A stretch of 16,720 nucleotides of DNA from an uncultured Oscillospiraceae bacterium. GTDB lineage: Bacteria; Bacillota; Clostridia; Oscillospirales; Ruminococcaceae. Numbering within the stretch: position 1 is the stretch's first letter; every line of letters starts with the position of its first letter. The stretch is from positions 1-16,720 of the forward strand of contig CAJTSP010000049.1 of the NCBI GenBank assembly GCA_910578965.1. Direction: 5' to 3'. Position numbers and translations under genes: made by a program. Of the stretch, positions 1 to 8,065 are shown in pieces. The notes below the pieces were generated by a model, which was not told where the DNA came from, ran no database searches, and saw only the letters and a list, made by a program, of their open reading frames with translations.

Positions 1-3
1 CCC

Positions 4-1230
4 TTAAGCGCCGGCCCGCCCCTTGCAGGCGTCACGATAGCATTGCAGATACCTATGGACGCTTTCATCCGCCCCAAAGCCTGCCGCGCGCAAAGTACAC
101 ATCTCCTGCGAAAAGCAACCGCCGGCATCCATAATTTTTTTGACGGCCTGCAAGATTTCGGCATCCGCCGTGGTTTGAAGAACAATGCCGCAGCTCTCAT
201 CAACGCATTCGGGGGCACCGCCCGACGCAAGGGTAATCACAGGCGTGCCGCAGGCAAGGGCCTCCAAATTTACAAGGCCCAGCACCTCTTCCCGGGTCGG
301 GTTTACAAACACATCTGCGGCCGAATAAATCTCCGCAAGCTGCTCTTGAGAGCCGGTGCGCGGTATCCAGAGAACGCCGGAGGGGAGCGCGGATACCTGG
401 CTCTTTTTGCCGCCTACCAAAACAACCTGTGCCGAGCCGGGAAGCAGGCCTGCCAGCCTGGCAAAAACATCCACACCCTTTTCCTGTGTCCACTCGGAGC
501 TTACTCCCAGCACAATAAACTTATCCCCTATCCCGTATGTTGTACGAAACGCGCTTTTGCGCGGCCTGAAAACCTTCAGGTCGATCCCATTGCGGATCAA
601 AACAGCAGGGGTATCGCGCAGGAAAGATTGGTTTTTTTGCTCCAATATCCATTTGGAGGGCGCGATCATGGTCAGGTTCGGCATGCCCTTATACCATTCC
701 TGCTTTAGCCGGAAAAGGGTATGCGCCGTATCCTTGTAGATTGCCGGGTATTTTTGCAAAAAGTTGCATTTGATGCAGCCGGTTTTCCACCCATTGCAGC
801 CATTTGCGGCATAATGCCCGCAATGCCCTGTCCACGCCCAGCAATCGTGCATGGTCCAAAAGGTCGGGAGCTGCTTTTCTTTTAAATAACCAAACAGCCT
901 GCCAATATCAAAAAATTGATGGTGCAGGTTATGCAACTGTACAATATCAGGCCGAAATGCATCCAGCATCGCCAAAAGCTGGCGGGTTGCACGGGGAAAC
1001 CCCTGGCCATATTTCCCGGTGAATTTGTTAAGCTTTCGCTGGAGCTTCTGCTCAACCACATGGGAAAGAGGGTGCAGCCCCTTTGGCCCATGGATTTTTT
1101 TTATATCACCGGCACAGATCATGTAGGATTCAAACCCGGAATCCTGCGCTGCTTCCGAGATGGCCCGCATGATCCTTCCGGTACTGCCCACCGGGGAACA
1201 ATTGATCTGCACAAGCACGGGCTTTTTCAT
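4..1230 (-). CDS. GT4-type glycosyltransferase (WcaC-like), last gene of the polysaccharide operon
   Basis: A complete 408-residue protein, probably a cytoplasmic retaining glycosyltransferase that adds a sugar to a lipid-linked oligosaccharide. The C-terminal half has the GT-B donor-site pattern: an IRNGID stretch at 212-217 and an EX7E pair at E315/E323 within EEVLGLVNLEALACGTP. The N-terminal half has a GSTGRI loop at residues 15-20 and a cysteine cluster (C130, C137, C145, C152, C155) around HDCWAWTGHC, a pattern I associate with colanic-acid WcaC-like transferases. ATG at 1230 is preceded by a purine-rich GAGGGGGC and lies 11 nt after the previous stop, so it belongs to the same operon. 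TAA lies at 4-6. Several stretches look less GC-rich than the housekeeping genes. Donor and acceptor sugars cannot be read from the sequence. Confidence 0.88.
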   Translation of the reverse strand: MKKPVLVQINCSPVGSTGRIMRAISEAAQDSGFESYMICAGDIKKIHGPKGLHPLSHVVEQKLQRKLNKFTGKYGQGFPRATRQLLAMLDAFRPDIVQLHNLHHQFFDIGRLFGYLKEKQLPTFWTMHDCWAWTGHCGHYAANGCNGWKTGCIKCNFLQKYPAIYKDTAHTLFRLKQEWYKGMPNLTMIAPSKWILEQKNQSFLRDTPAVLIRNGIDLKVFRPRKSAFRTTYGIGDKFIVLGVSSEWTQEKGVDVFARLAGLLPGSAQVVLVGGKKSQVSALPSGVLWIPRTGSQEQLAEIYSAADVFVNPTREEVLGLVNLEALACGTPVITLASGGAPECVDESCGIVLQTTADAEILQAVKKIMDAGGCFSQEMCTLRAAGFGADESVHRYLQCYRDACKGRAGA

Positions 1231-1241
1231 GGGAGCCCCCT

Positions 1242-2513
1242 CTATAAAAGTTCTTTTAATTTCAACAGCATCCCCCGGCAGACCGACGGCAGCAGCAGCT
1301 CATGGTACAGCCCGGCCAGGGTCTCCCACGAAAGGCTCCTCCCCCTTGCGCCCTGGCAAAATGCCGCAAACTGTTCCGCCTGCGCCCGGCTGCAGGCAGG
1401 GCCGGAAAAGCACTGGAACGCCAGCGGATACCTTTGTACAAGAGGGAGGGTATTGCAGTCCCTTTGGCTGCTGACATTGAGGATCGGCTTGCCGGTTGCC
1501 AAACACTCCAGCAACTTGCTGGGCATTTGGTTGTGCATGGTGTTGCCAAGGTTTACAAGGACATCGGCCTGCTGCTGCAGGTCGGCCGTTTCTTCGGCAG
1601 GGACCGGGGCGCAGACCGTGAGACGGTTTTTTAGCCGCTGCGTATACGCCTCCAGGTATCTGCCGGTATGCGCGCCATATTTTTTCCCGATTAGGTACAA
1701 ATGCAGCCTCGGCTCTTTTTGCGCGGCCCTTTCGAACAGCCAAAACAGCGTGTCCGGTTTACGGATATCGCTGTAAACGGTGCCGAGATAAAGCAGATTG
1801 ATCTCGTTTGGGTCAAAACGGATGGTACTGCGCCGGCCCGCCGCAGGACGGGCAAAATTGGGATAACACAGGGGTACGATCTTGTGACGTACCGCCGCAA
1901 AATGTTCGTTTTGATAATCTGGTAGCTGCTCCGGCGTGCAAAAAACGAGATCCGCTTTTTGATATGCCGACGCCTCTTCCTCGGCCCGGCATCCCGCCCG
2001 GGCGGCGTTATAGGTCTGGTTGTTCCAGTAAGGGTCCAGGTTATACAGCGCAACCCTCGTACCGGGCGGGCAGGCGCTTAGCACTGCCAGATGGTTTGCA
2101 AAGGGATACGAGATCGAAACCACCCAATCATACTTATTTTTTACGCACAGTTCGGCTGTTTTTTTGCTAAGGGAGGCTGTAGAACCAACCGGCATCCCCC
2201 TTTGCGCGTAGTCCTTTCCCTCGGTTAGAACGGCATAGCCGCGCGTACACAAAACCTTGGCCCAGCGCAAGGGGGACATACTTGGCCGGCCCGCGCCGCT
2301 GCGGGCAAGGCGCGCATGGCGATACCAGGTTTCGGCAGCATAGATGGCCCCGGCTTCGTCGGCGAGGCGTTCGGGCGCATTGCCCGCCCAATCATAGGTC
2401 AGCACATCACTCGGCACACCCTGCCGCCAAAGCTCTGCCCGCAAACGCCGGATGCAGCGGGCCCCTGCATCCGCATCGCCGCAATATTCGGAACAAACAA
2501 ACAGCAGCTTCAT
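1242..2513 (-). CDS. GT4-like glycosyltransferase, divergent
   Basis: A 423-residue protein with a Rossmann-like start (MKLLFVCSEY) and a C-terminal GT-B half: LYLGTVYSDIRKPD near 241-254, LYLIGKK near 272-278 and a donor-site segment MPSKLLECLATGKPIL at 330-345. The classical EX7E pair is not obvious, since only the E336 side is clear, so it is a divergent member, probably adding one sugar in the same polysaccharide pathway. I place the start at ATG 2513, not at an in-frame start 49 codons upstream (2660). The short form begins exactly at the fold's first strand and its ATGA overlaps the stop of the gene before it, as expected for translational coupling. The protein is cysteine-rich (about 15 Cys). 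Sugar specificity is unknown. Confidence 0.82.
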   Translation of the reverse strand: MKLLFVCSEYCGDADAGARCIRRLRAELWRQGVPSDVLTYDWAGNAPERLADEAGAIYAAETWYRHARLARSGAGRPSMSPLRWAKVLCTRGYAVLTEGKDYAQRGMPVGSTASLSKKTAELCVKNKYDWVVSISYPFANHLAVLSACPPGTRVALYNLDPYWNNQTYNAARAGCRAEEEASAYQKADLVFCTPEQLPDYQNEHFAAVRHKIVPLCYPNFARPAAGRRSTIRFDPNEINLLYLGTVYSDIRKPDTLFWLFERAAQKEPRLHLYLIGKKYGAHTGRYLEAYTQRLKNRLTVCAPVPAEETADLQQQADVLVNLGNTMHNQMPSKLLECLATGKPILNVSSQRDCNTLPLVQRYPLAFQCFSGPACSRAQAEQFAAFCQGARGRSLSWETLAGLYHELLLPSVCRGMLLKLKELL

Positions 2514-3685
2514 AAAGGCGCCTCCCGCTTCCCTGCGTTGCCTATCAGCCGCCCCTGCACCGCCTTTGCACAGCCTGCAATCGCAAACCCGGCCTCCTCC
2601 GCTATCCGCTGCCCCGCAGGCCGGTCCGTCATTGGCGCCGCTGCGAGCGCATCGGCCCACTGCTGCACAAAACTTTGCGCGGCCGGAAGCATCCTGCTTT
2701 GCCCGCAGAGCCTGGCAGCCTGCGGGATCGCGTCCGAGGCGACGCAGGGCAATCCGTTCGCCTGCGCCTCGATCAAGGCAATCCCGAACCCCTCAAATTT
2801 GCTTGGCAGGCAAAATACATCCATGGCAGATAAGAGGCCCGGTATATCCTGCGCCTTTGCAAACCCATAAAAGATACAGTCGCCCCGGATTCCCAACGCT
2901 TCGGCCTTTTGCTTCAGCTCGGGCAAAAGCGGGCCGTCTCCCACCAGCAGCAGGCGGGCATCCGGCCGCCGCTGCCTTAAAAGCGCAAACGCTTCCAACA
3001 AAAACCCCTGGTTTTTTTCAGGCGCGCAGCGCCCTACCGTGCCTACCAAAAACGCGTTTTGTAGCTGCCAGCCCGCGCGAAGCCTCTGCCGGGCAGCGGG
3101 GTCAAACCGAAAAGCCTGTGTATCGATGGCGTTGGGGATATAAACAACCTTTGGCAAAACAGCGGGCGGAAAAAGATGCTTTGCCGCCAGGTCCGAGCAG
3201 GCCCACCAATCGGTTGCCTTGTTGGCCAGGAGCCCCCGCGCCAGCCGATGCCCAACCGATTTTAACCAGCGGGCGCCTCCCTGCTGGATGCCTGAGCAAT
3301 GGCTGTGCACAATGCGTTTTGGCACCCCGGCCTGCTTTGCAAAAAGCACATACAGCATGGTTACGCTGTTGGTAAGATTAAAATACGCTATATCGCAGGG
3401 GTTTTGCCAAAAATACCGCCGGCAATGCGACAGGTTGTTCAGAATTCGCCGGACAGGCGAAGCATATACCGTGCCCAGCAGCACCACATGGCAAATGCCC
3501 AGCCGGCGCAGCTCCTCATCGTACAGGCCGGTCGTTTTTTCTGCGGTCACAAGGGTCACCCTGAGCAGGCTTAGGTCCCAATGCCGGAACTGGTTCATCA
3601 GGTAGCTCTCGGCCCCGCCGTTCTGCCAATGGTCACAGTAGACCGCAACCCGCCGTACGGCGCCCTTTTCCGGCTCTTTCAACAC
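2510..3685 (-). CDS. GT4 family glycosyltransferase
   Basis: A 391-residue GT-B glycosyltransferase, expected in the cytoplasm and acting on undecaprenyl-linked intermediates. Visible features are the N-terminal acceptor loop NGGAES (22-27), HSHCSG at 127-132, IPNAID at 183-188, the basic donor-phosphate motif GRCAPEKNQ at 218-226 and the EX7E pair E298/E306 in KFEGFGIALIEAQANGLP. Length is normal for the family. The start is GTG at 3685 with AGGGGAG six bases upstream, 12 nt after the previous stop. Its own stop overlaps the next gene's start in an ATGA. Together with its neighbours it belongs to a five-gene polysaccharide operon. The sugar transferred is not predictable. Confidence 0.9.
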   Translation of the reverse strand: MLKEPEKGAVRRVAVYCDHWQNGGAESYLMNQFRHWDLSLLRVTLVTAEKTTGLYDEELRRLGICHVVLLGTVYASPVRRILNNLSHCRRYFWQNPCDIAYFNLTNSVTMLYVLFAKQAGVPKRIVHSHCSGIQQGGARWLKSVGHRLARGLLANKATDWWACSDLAAKHLFPPAVLPKVVYIPNAIDTQAFRFDPAARQRLRAGWQLQNAFLVGTVGRCAPEKNQGFLLEAFALLRQRRPDARLLLVGDGPLLPELKQKAEALGIRGDCIFYGFAKAQDIPGLLSAMDVFCLPSKFEGFGIALIEAQANGLPCVASDAIPQAARLCGQSRMLPAAQSFVQQWADALAAAPMTDRPAGQRIAEEAGFAIAGCAKAVQGRLIGNAGKREAPL

Positions 3686-3697
3686 CCTTTGCTCCCC

Positions 3698-4846
3698 TCA
3701 AAAAAGCATTTCTTTCAGATGGGCCGAAAAGGCCTCATACAAAAAGAGGCCTGCCGCCCTTTTTTGTGCATTTTCGCCGTACCTGTACCGCAGGGGCGCA
3801 TCCGCCCCCAACTGCTTTATTGCTGCGGCAAAAGCCCCGGCATCCCCGTTTGGCACCTCAATGCCGCTCTCGCCGCCAATGCTCACATAGTTGACCCCGC
3901 TGCCCGGGATGGTAAAGGTAACGGCCGGCTTTGCAAAATACATCGCTTCGGCCAGCGCAATGCCAAACGCCTCGTTTTTGGTAATAGACGGAAAGCAGAA
4001 GATGTCACAGGCACTGTAATAGGGCGCAAGCTCGGCAGGGGAAATCCGCCCAAGGAACTCAATCTTATCGTCCCTTGCCGCGAGCTTTTTGAGCCGCGCC
4101 GTCAGCGGCCCTTCACCCCCGATCAACACCACATAGCCCTCATCCAACTGGGCTGATGCCCGCACCAGGTACTCCAGCCCCTTGTATGGCACATGCCGCC
4201 CCACCGCAAAGCAGATGATCTTGCCGGCGTATTTTTGCCGGAGCTCCCCTGCCTTCTGCCTGGCAGCGTCATCCATCTGCAGCCGCTCGGGCCGGATGCA
4301 GTTGGGAACCACCCTGCACTTCTTTTGCACTGCCCGCAGATAGGGGCTTCCCTCGATATAGTTGGGGCTGGTGGCAACAACCGTGTCCGCCCGCTGCAGC
4401 AGCCGCAGAGTTTGATTGTGAAAGAGCTTTTTCAGCCTTTTCTGCTTTGTAATATCCAAATGCCACCAAACGATGAGCCGGGTATCCGCCGGCAGCGCCG
4501 GCAGCAGAAAGCTGGCAACAAACGGATTGGGGTAATGAAAAACCACCGTATCCGGTTTAAACTCCCGCAGCAGCCTTTTTAGCTGTGCCGGATAGCTTAC
4601 CGAGAGCGACTGGGACACCGCCTTGGCAAAGCAGCCGCAGCGGGTTACATCAAGGCCGTCCACCGTTTCACAAACCGTCTCGCCACGCCGGCAGCTCAGC
4701 CCGCCGTCTACGGCATCCTCGTTAAAGCATATAATCTTTTGCTCAACGGGCGCCTCCCTCAAAAAATCCGCAATATCCCTTGCCACCTGCTCGATACCGC
4801 CGATATGCGGGTAAAAGTAGTTCGGGATCTGCAACAACCTGTTCAT
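3698..4846 (-). CDS. GT4 family glycosyltransferase, second gene of the operon
   Basis: A 382-residue retaining glycosyltransferase. The N-terminal glycine loop HIGGIEQVARD (14-24) is typical of GT4 enzymes of exopolysaccharide clusters. The C-terminal half shows VPNCIRPERL (180-189), the donor-phosphate motif GRHVPYKGLEYL (216-227) and the EX7E pair E292/E300 in NEAFGIALAEAM. The segment FTIPGSGVNYV (311-321) resembles the donor-site region of mannosyl- and rhamnosyltransferase-like members, but this does not settle specificity. ATG at 4846 overlaps the TGA of the sugar-phosphate transferase by four bases (ATGA). That makes it the likeliest enzyme to add the second sugar to the lipid carrier, which is an inference from gene order. 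Confidence 0.92.
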   Translation of the reverse strand: MNRLLQIPNYFYPHIGGIEQVARDIADFLREAPVEQKIICFNEDAVDGGLSCRRGETVCETVDGLDVTRCGCFAKAVSQSLSVSYPAQLKRLLREFKPDTVVFHYPNPFVASFLLPALPADTRLIVWWHLDITKQKRLKKLFHNQTLRLLQRADTVVATSPNYIEGSPYLRAVQKKCRVVPNCIRPERLQMDDAARQKAGELRQKYAGKIICFAVGRHVPYKGLEYLVRASAQLDEGYVVLIGGEGPLTARLKKLAARDDKIEFLGRISPAELAPYYSACDIFCFPSITKNEAFGIALAEAMYFAKPAVTFTIPGSGVNYVSIGGESGIEVPNGDAGAFAAAIKQLGADAPLRYRYGENAQKRAAGLFLYEAFSAHLKEMLF

Positions 4847-6285
4847 CCCTTGCCCACCTTTTCACTGTTGATCATCCCGCCAAAAGCGGTTTTAAAGAGG
4901 ATGCGGATGTCCAGCCAAAGGCTCCAGTTTTCGATATACCAGATATCATATCTGACCCGTTCCTCAATGCTGGTATCCCCCCGCAGGCCGTGCACCTGCG
5001 CCCAGCCGGTAATGCCGGGGCGCACCTGCTGACGTACCAAATACAAGGGAATTTCCTCCTTAAAATGCCGCACATGATACGGCACCTCCGGCCGGGGGCC
5101 GACAAGGCTCATCTTGCCGCTAAAAACATTAAACAACTGCGGAAGCTCATCAATGCTGAGCTTGCGGATAAAGCTGCCAAAGCGGGTTTTTCGGGGGTCC
5201 GCATCGGTACTCCAGCCGGTTTGCTCGGTATCGGTAACGCGCATGCTGCGAAACTTGAGCATCTGAAAGGGCTTGCGGTCCTTGCCAATCCGTTCCTGCC
5301 TAAAAAGGATGGGCCCCGGGCTGGACAGCCTGACCCCGACGGCGGCCGCCAGCATGATGGGGCTTGTAAAAGCAATAAGCAGGAGCGAGCCCACAATATC
5401 CATCCCCCGCTTGCAGAGGGACCAGCCGAGGTTATCCAGCGGCGTACTGCGCAGGTCAATCAATTTTGAGCGGCCCACTGCGTTAATGGCCGGATGGCTT
5501 GGGATATAGTCGTTGTAAAAAGGGATCAGGCTGACCCGCACGCCCTCCTTTTCCACCGCCGCTATAACCGGCCTGATCTGCGCGGTTTCACCCGGTTCCA
5601 GCGCCACGATCACCTCATCAAAGGCCTGCCGGCTCAAAAGCTGTTCCAGTTGCGCATAGCGGCCAAGGCAAGGGCATGCATATTCCTTGAGGAAGCCATC
5701 CGGTTCGTTGGGCGGGGATACAGAGGTGTTTTCCCGGGGCCCCTCCCCTCTCAAATAGCCATCTACCGTGATGCCAAGGTGAGGCCCGGCCGCAATGTCC
5801 GCAAGATACTGCCCTGCCAGCGGCCCGCTGCCCACCAAAAGCACATGCTTCTGGTTGTAGCCCAGCTTGCGGTAATGCCGCAGGATACCGCGGCCTACGG
5901 TGCGTTTGCCGATAACCGCCGCGCTGGACAAAAGCCAGAACAAAAATACCGCCAGCCGGGGAAACTCCATGACCCGGGTAATGAACAAAAAGGCCATAAA
6001 GCCCAAAACAGACACGGCGTTTACCAGCAGGATGGTCACAATTTCACTGCCCGATTCCTTAAAGCGGTAGGAACCGTACATTTTTAAGGCAGCATAGGCC
6101 AGCACCACCAGCAGGCTATAGCCCGCAACAATCAAAAAATATTGCGCGGAAAAAAGCTCCAGGCTTGTGTGCCCGTGTAAAAATTCAAACCGAATATACA
6201 GCGCAGCATAAAAAGAAGAAAAGATAAGGGCTGCATCGGAAACAATGTTCAGGAAATTGATGATCCGTTGATTTTGTTTAATCAA
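4843..6285 (-). CDS. Polyprenyl-phosphate sugar-1-phosphate transferase (WbaP/WcaJ/CpsE-like)
   Basis: A 480-residue integral membrane initiator of polysaccharide synthesis. Such enzymes move a sugar-1-phosphate from a nucleotide sugar to undecaprenyl phosphate. About four membrane segments occupy residues 10-32, 48-68, 83-105 and 108-126. A CoA-binding-like Rossmann region follows (VLLVGSGPLAG, 148-158). The catalytic bacterial sugar transferase domain spans about 288-470, with its membrane re-entrant helix at 295-318, KFRSM at 344-348, the acidic IDELPQL at 378-384 and VGPRPE at 395-400. Length matches the long WbaP/WcaJ type. The start is TTG at 6285. No other upstream in-frame start exists, and MIKQNQRIINFLN matches how family members usually begin, though the ribosome-binding site (AAGGG, about 12 nt away) is weak. 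It heads the operon; the sugar may be glucose, galactose or another. Confidence 0.93.
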   Translation of the reverse strand: MIKQNQRIINFLNIVSDAALIFSSFYAALYIRFEFLHGHTSLELFSAQYFLIVAGYSLLVVLAYAALKMYGSYRFKESGSEIVTILLVNAVSVLGFMAFLFITRVMEFPRLAVFLFWLLSSAAVIGKRTVGRGILRHYRKLGYNQKHVLLVGSGPLAGQYLADIAAGPHLGITVDGYLRGEGPRENTSVSPPNEPDGFLKEYACPCLGRYAQLEQLLSRQAFDEVIVALEPGETAQIRPVIAAVEKEGVRVSLIPFYNDYIPSHPAINAVGRSKLIDLRSTPLDNLGWSLCKRGMDIVGSLLLIAFTSPIMLAAAVGVRLSSPGPILFRQERIGKDRKPFQMLKFRSMRVTDTEQTGWSTDADPRKTRFGSFIRKLSIDELPQLFNVFSGKMSLVGPRPEVPYHVRHFKEEIPLYLVRQQVRPGITGWAQVHGLRGDTSIEERVRYDIWYIENWSLWLDIRILFKTAFGGMINSEKVGKG

Positions 6286-6340
6286 TCCCTTTCACATCCC
6301 TTCCCGCGAAAATCCCCTGGTTCCTTTATTCTTTTCCCAG

Positions 6341-6365
6341 GGCAAAAAGCAAAGGCGCTTTTGCC
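6341..6365 (-). promoter_or_regulatory. U-rich hairpin in the leader of the polysaccharide operon
   Basis: On the minus strand GGCAAAAGC pairs with GCTTTTTGCC (one bulged T) around a six-base loop, about 55 nt before the TTG start of the sugar-phosphate transferase. The T-run lies inside the 3' arm, unlike a standard terminator. It could be a weak attenuator or an mRNA-stability element. No convincing promoter is visible between it and the DUF4180 gene. Confidence 0.3.
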
Positions 6366-6407
6366 TCCCTCGCAAAATTGGCGCCCTCTATCCCGGCCCT
6401 CGAGGCT

Positions 6408-6428
6408 CCCGCCCCAGGGCAGGGCGGG
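6408..6428 (-). terminator. Possible terminator after the DUF4180 gene
   Basis: A perfect 7-bp GC stem (CCCGCCC/GGGCGGG, 7-nt loop) starts 10 bases after the DUF4180 stop on the minus strand. No T-run follows it, so it may only be an mRNA 3' stabiliser or a poor terminator. Confidence 0.35.
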
Positions 6429-6438
6429 CCCTCAAAAA

Positions 6439-6801
6439 TCACCGTGCCAGCATGGAAACCGCCTCCTGCTCGGTGGCGGCAAAGAAAACGTCGCGACCCT
6501 GGTTGCTTTCGTAGATAAAATCCTTAAGCGGCTTGCTTGTGTAGGCCGTGAAATCCCCGTAAATGGCAATACGCCCGCCATAGTTGATAAATTTTTGGAG
6601 AATTTCCCCCGCAAGGCCCGAGCTGAGGGTAAAGAACCTTTCGCAGATTAGTTTTTTGTTAATCACAATATTTTTTGTGCCCAGCTCATAGTTGGCCGCC
6701 ATCAAAACATCCAGCGCAGACTGGGCGTCGGCAATTATTTCTCCGGCGCCGCACACGTGGGCGCAAGTTACATGGTTTTGTTCGATCTTTTGCATTTCCA
6801 T
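6439..6801 (-). CDS. DUF4180 domain protein
   Basis: A 120-residue soluble protein matching the DUF4180 family, whose biochemical role I do not know. The family-like core is the stretch GTKNIVINKKLI (41-52), then RFFTLSSGLAGEILQKFINY (55-74) and a C-terminal block with GDFTAYTSKPLKDFIYESN (82-100). No catalytic motif, signal peptide or membrane segment is evident. ATG at 6801 is chosen because AGGAGA lies about 11 nt upstream and the domain begins soon after. A longer in-frame form reaching 6843 would run into the preceding hairpin. The gene stands alone between rpoD and the polysaccharide operon and is not clearly part of either. A weak promoter (TTGGCG, 15 nt, TATACA at 6824-6850) could serve it. 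Confidence 0.8.
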   Translation of the reverse strand: MEMQKIEQNHVTCAHVCGAGEIIADAQSALDVLMAANYELGTKNIVINKKLICERFFTLSSGLAGEILQKFINYGGRIAIYGDFTAYTSKPLKDFIYESNQGRDVFFAATEQEAVSMLAR

Positions 6802-6841
6802 TAAAGAATCGTCTCCTGTTTTTTGTATACTACAAAGCCGC

Positions 6842-6870
6842 ACCCGCCAAAAGCAATCTTTCCGGCGGGT
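6842..6870 (-). terminator. Candidate rpoD-operon terminator hairpin
   Basis: On the minus strand ACCCGCC pairs with GGCGGGT, and an inner CTTT/AAAG pairing shortens the loop. It lies about 85 nt after the rpoD stop and just before the DUF4180 gene. The following bases (GCGGCTTTG) hold only a short T-run, so termination would be partial. The hairpin overlaps a weak -35 candidate for the next gene. Confidence 0.4.
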
Positions 6871-6955
6871 ACTGCCTTAGAAATTTTCCGCATGCTTCCA
6901 AATGGGCTTGGCAACCAGCCGCCTTTTGCCGCCCTTTCCCAGCGGCATCCGGCCC

Positions 6956-8044
6956 TTAGTCCAAAAAATCGCGCAGTTTTTTGGAACGGCTGGGATGCCG
7001 CAGCTTGCGCAGGGCCTTAGCCTCGATCTGGCGGATGCGCTCACGGGTAACATTAAACTCCTTGCCTACCTCCTCCAGGGTACGGGGGCGGCCGTCCTCC
7101 AGGCCAAAGCGCAGGCGAAGCACCTTTTCCTCACGTGGAGTAAGGCTCTTAAGCACACCGGATAGCTGTTCCTTAAGCAGGGTATGGCTGGCGGCCTCGG
7201 CCGGGATAGGGGCGTCCTCATCCGGGATAAAATCGCCCAGATGGCTGTCCTCCTCCTCGCCGATAGGGGTCTCGAGGCTTACCGGCTCCTGGGCCACCCG
7301 CATAATCTCGCGCACCTTGTCCGCGGGCATGTCCAGCGCCTCGGCAATCTCGTCGGCAGTGGGCTCGTGGCCGTTCTGGTGCAAAAGCTGGCTGGACACC
7401 TTTTTGACCTTGTTGATCGTCTCCACCATGTGCACCGGGATGCGGATGGTACGGGCCTGGTCGGCAATAGCGCGGGTAATCGCCTGGCGGATCCACCAGG
7501 TAGCATAGGTAGAAAACTTAAAGCCCTTGGTGTGGTCAAACTTTTCCACCGCCTTGATGAGGCCCAGGTTGCCCTCCTGGATCAGGTCCAGAAACTGCAT
7601 GCCGCGGCCGACATACCGTTTGGCAATGGACACCACCAGCCGCAGGTTGGCCTCCGACAGGCGCTGCCGGGCGTGCTCACCCTTTTCGCCCCCCTCCTTG
7701 ATGTCCAGCGCGAGCTGCACCTCTTCCTCCGAGGTAAGCAGCGGCACCCGGCCAATCTCCTTGAGGTACACCTTAACCGGGTCGTCAATATTGACCCCCT
7801 CGGCCGAGAGGGCGCTCTCAAGGGTATCGACGCTTTCCTCGGTGAGGGTGAAATTTTCCACATCCGGGTCGGGCTCATCCACAATCTCGACGCTGTGGCC
7901 CTCCAGAGTTTCGTATAGCTTATCGATCTGCTCAACATCAAAGCCGCTTTCCTCAATGGCATCGTTGATTTCTTTGGTGGTGAGCTTTCCGTTGCGCTTT
8001 GCGGTTTCAATCAGCTCACGCACAATGTTCCGTTTTTCCGCCAT
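6956..8044 (-). CDS. rpoD: RNA polymerase primary sigma factor (sigma-70/sigma-A)
   Basis: A 362-residue housekeeping sigma factor that directs RNA polymerase core to promoters. Region 1.1 occupies about 1-70. Region 1.2 starts at DDPVKVYLKEIGRVPLL (87-103). Region 2 contains NLRLVVSIAKRY, LIQEGNLGLIKAVEKFD (154-170) and the -10-recognition helix FKFSTYATWWIRQAI (175-189). Region 3 spans about 205-285. Region 4 has the -35-binding helix-turn-helix with TLEEVGKEFNVTRERIRQIE (322-341) and ends in SKKLRDFLD. The short, acidic N-terminus is usual for Firmicutes sigma-A. ATG at 8044 follows AAGGAG in the 21-nt gap after dnaG, so dgt, dnaG and rpoD form one transcript, the classic macromolecular-synthesis layout. 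The -10 and -35 boxes proposed elsewhere in this window fit its specificity. Confidence 0.98.
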   Translation of the reverse strand: MAEKRNIVRELIETAKRNGKLTTKEINDAIEESGFDVEQIDKLYETLEGHSVEIVDEPDPDVENFTLTEESVDTLESALSAEGVNIDDPVKVYLKEIGRVPLLTSEEEVQLALDIKEGGEKGEHARQRLSEANLRLVVSIAKRYVGRGMQFLDLIQEGNLGLIKAVEKFDHTKGFKFSTYATWWIRQAITRAIADQARTIRIPVHMVETINKVKKVSSQLLHQNGHEPTADEIAEALDMPADKVREIMRVAQEPVSLETPIGEEEDSHLGDFIPDEDAPIPAEAASHTLLKEQLSGVLKSLTPREEKVLRLRFGLEDGRPRTLEEVGKEFNVTRERIRQIEAKALRKLRHPSRSKKLRDFLD

Positions 8045-8065
8045 AGGTTCCTGTTCTCCTTATTT

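Noticed and set aside
2514..2660. N-terminal extension of the 423-residue glycosyltransferase
   Set aside because: It lies within the end of the previous gene, has no domain features, and the ATGA junction at 2510-2513 gives a normal start.
6801..6843. 14-residue extension of the DUF4180 protein
   Set aside because: It would place the start upstream of the AGGAGA site and next to the hairpin; the start at 6801 fits the domain better.
7184..7918. Plus-strand open frame (244 codons) opposite rpoD
   Set aside because: Shadow of the sigma factor gene; no domain, no ribosome-binding site of note, composition follows the opposite strand.
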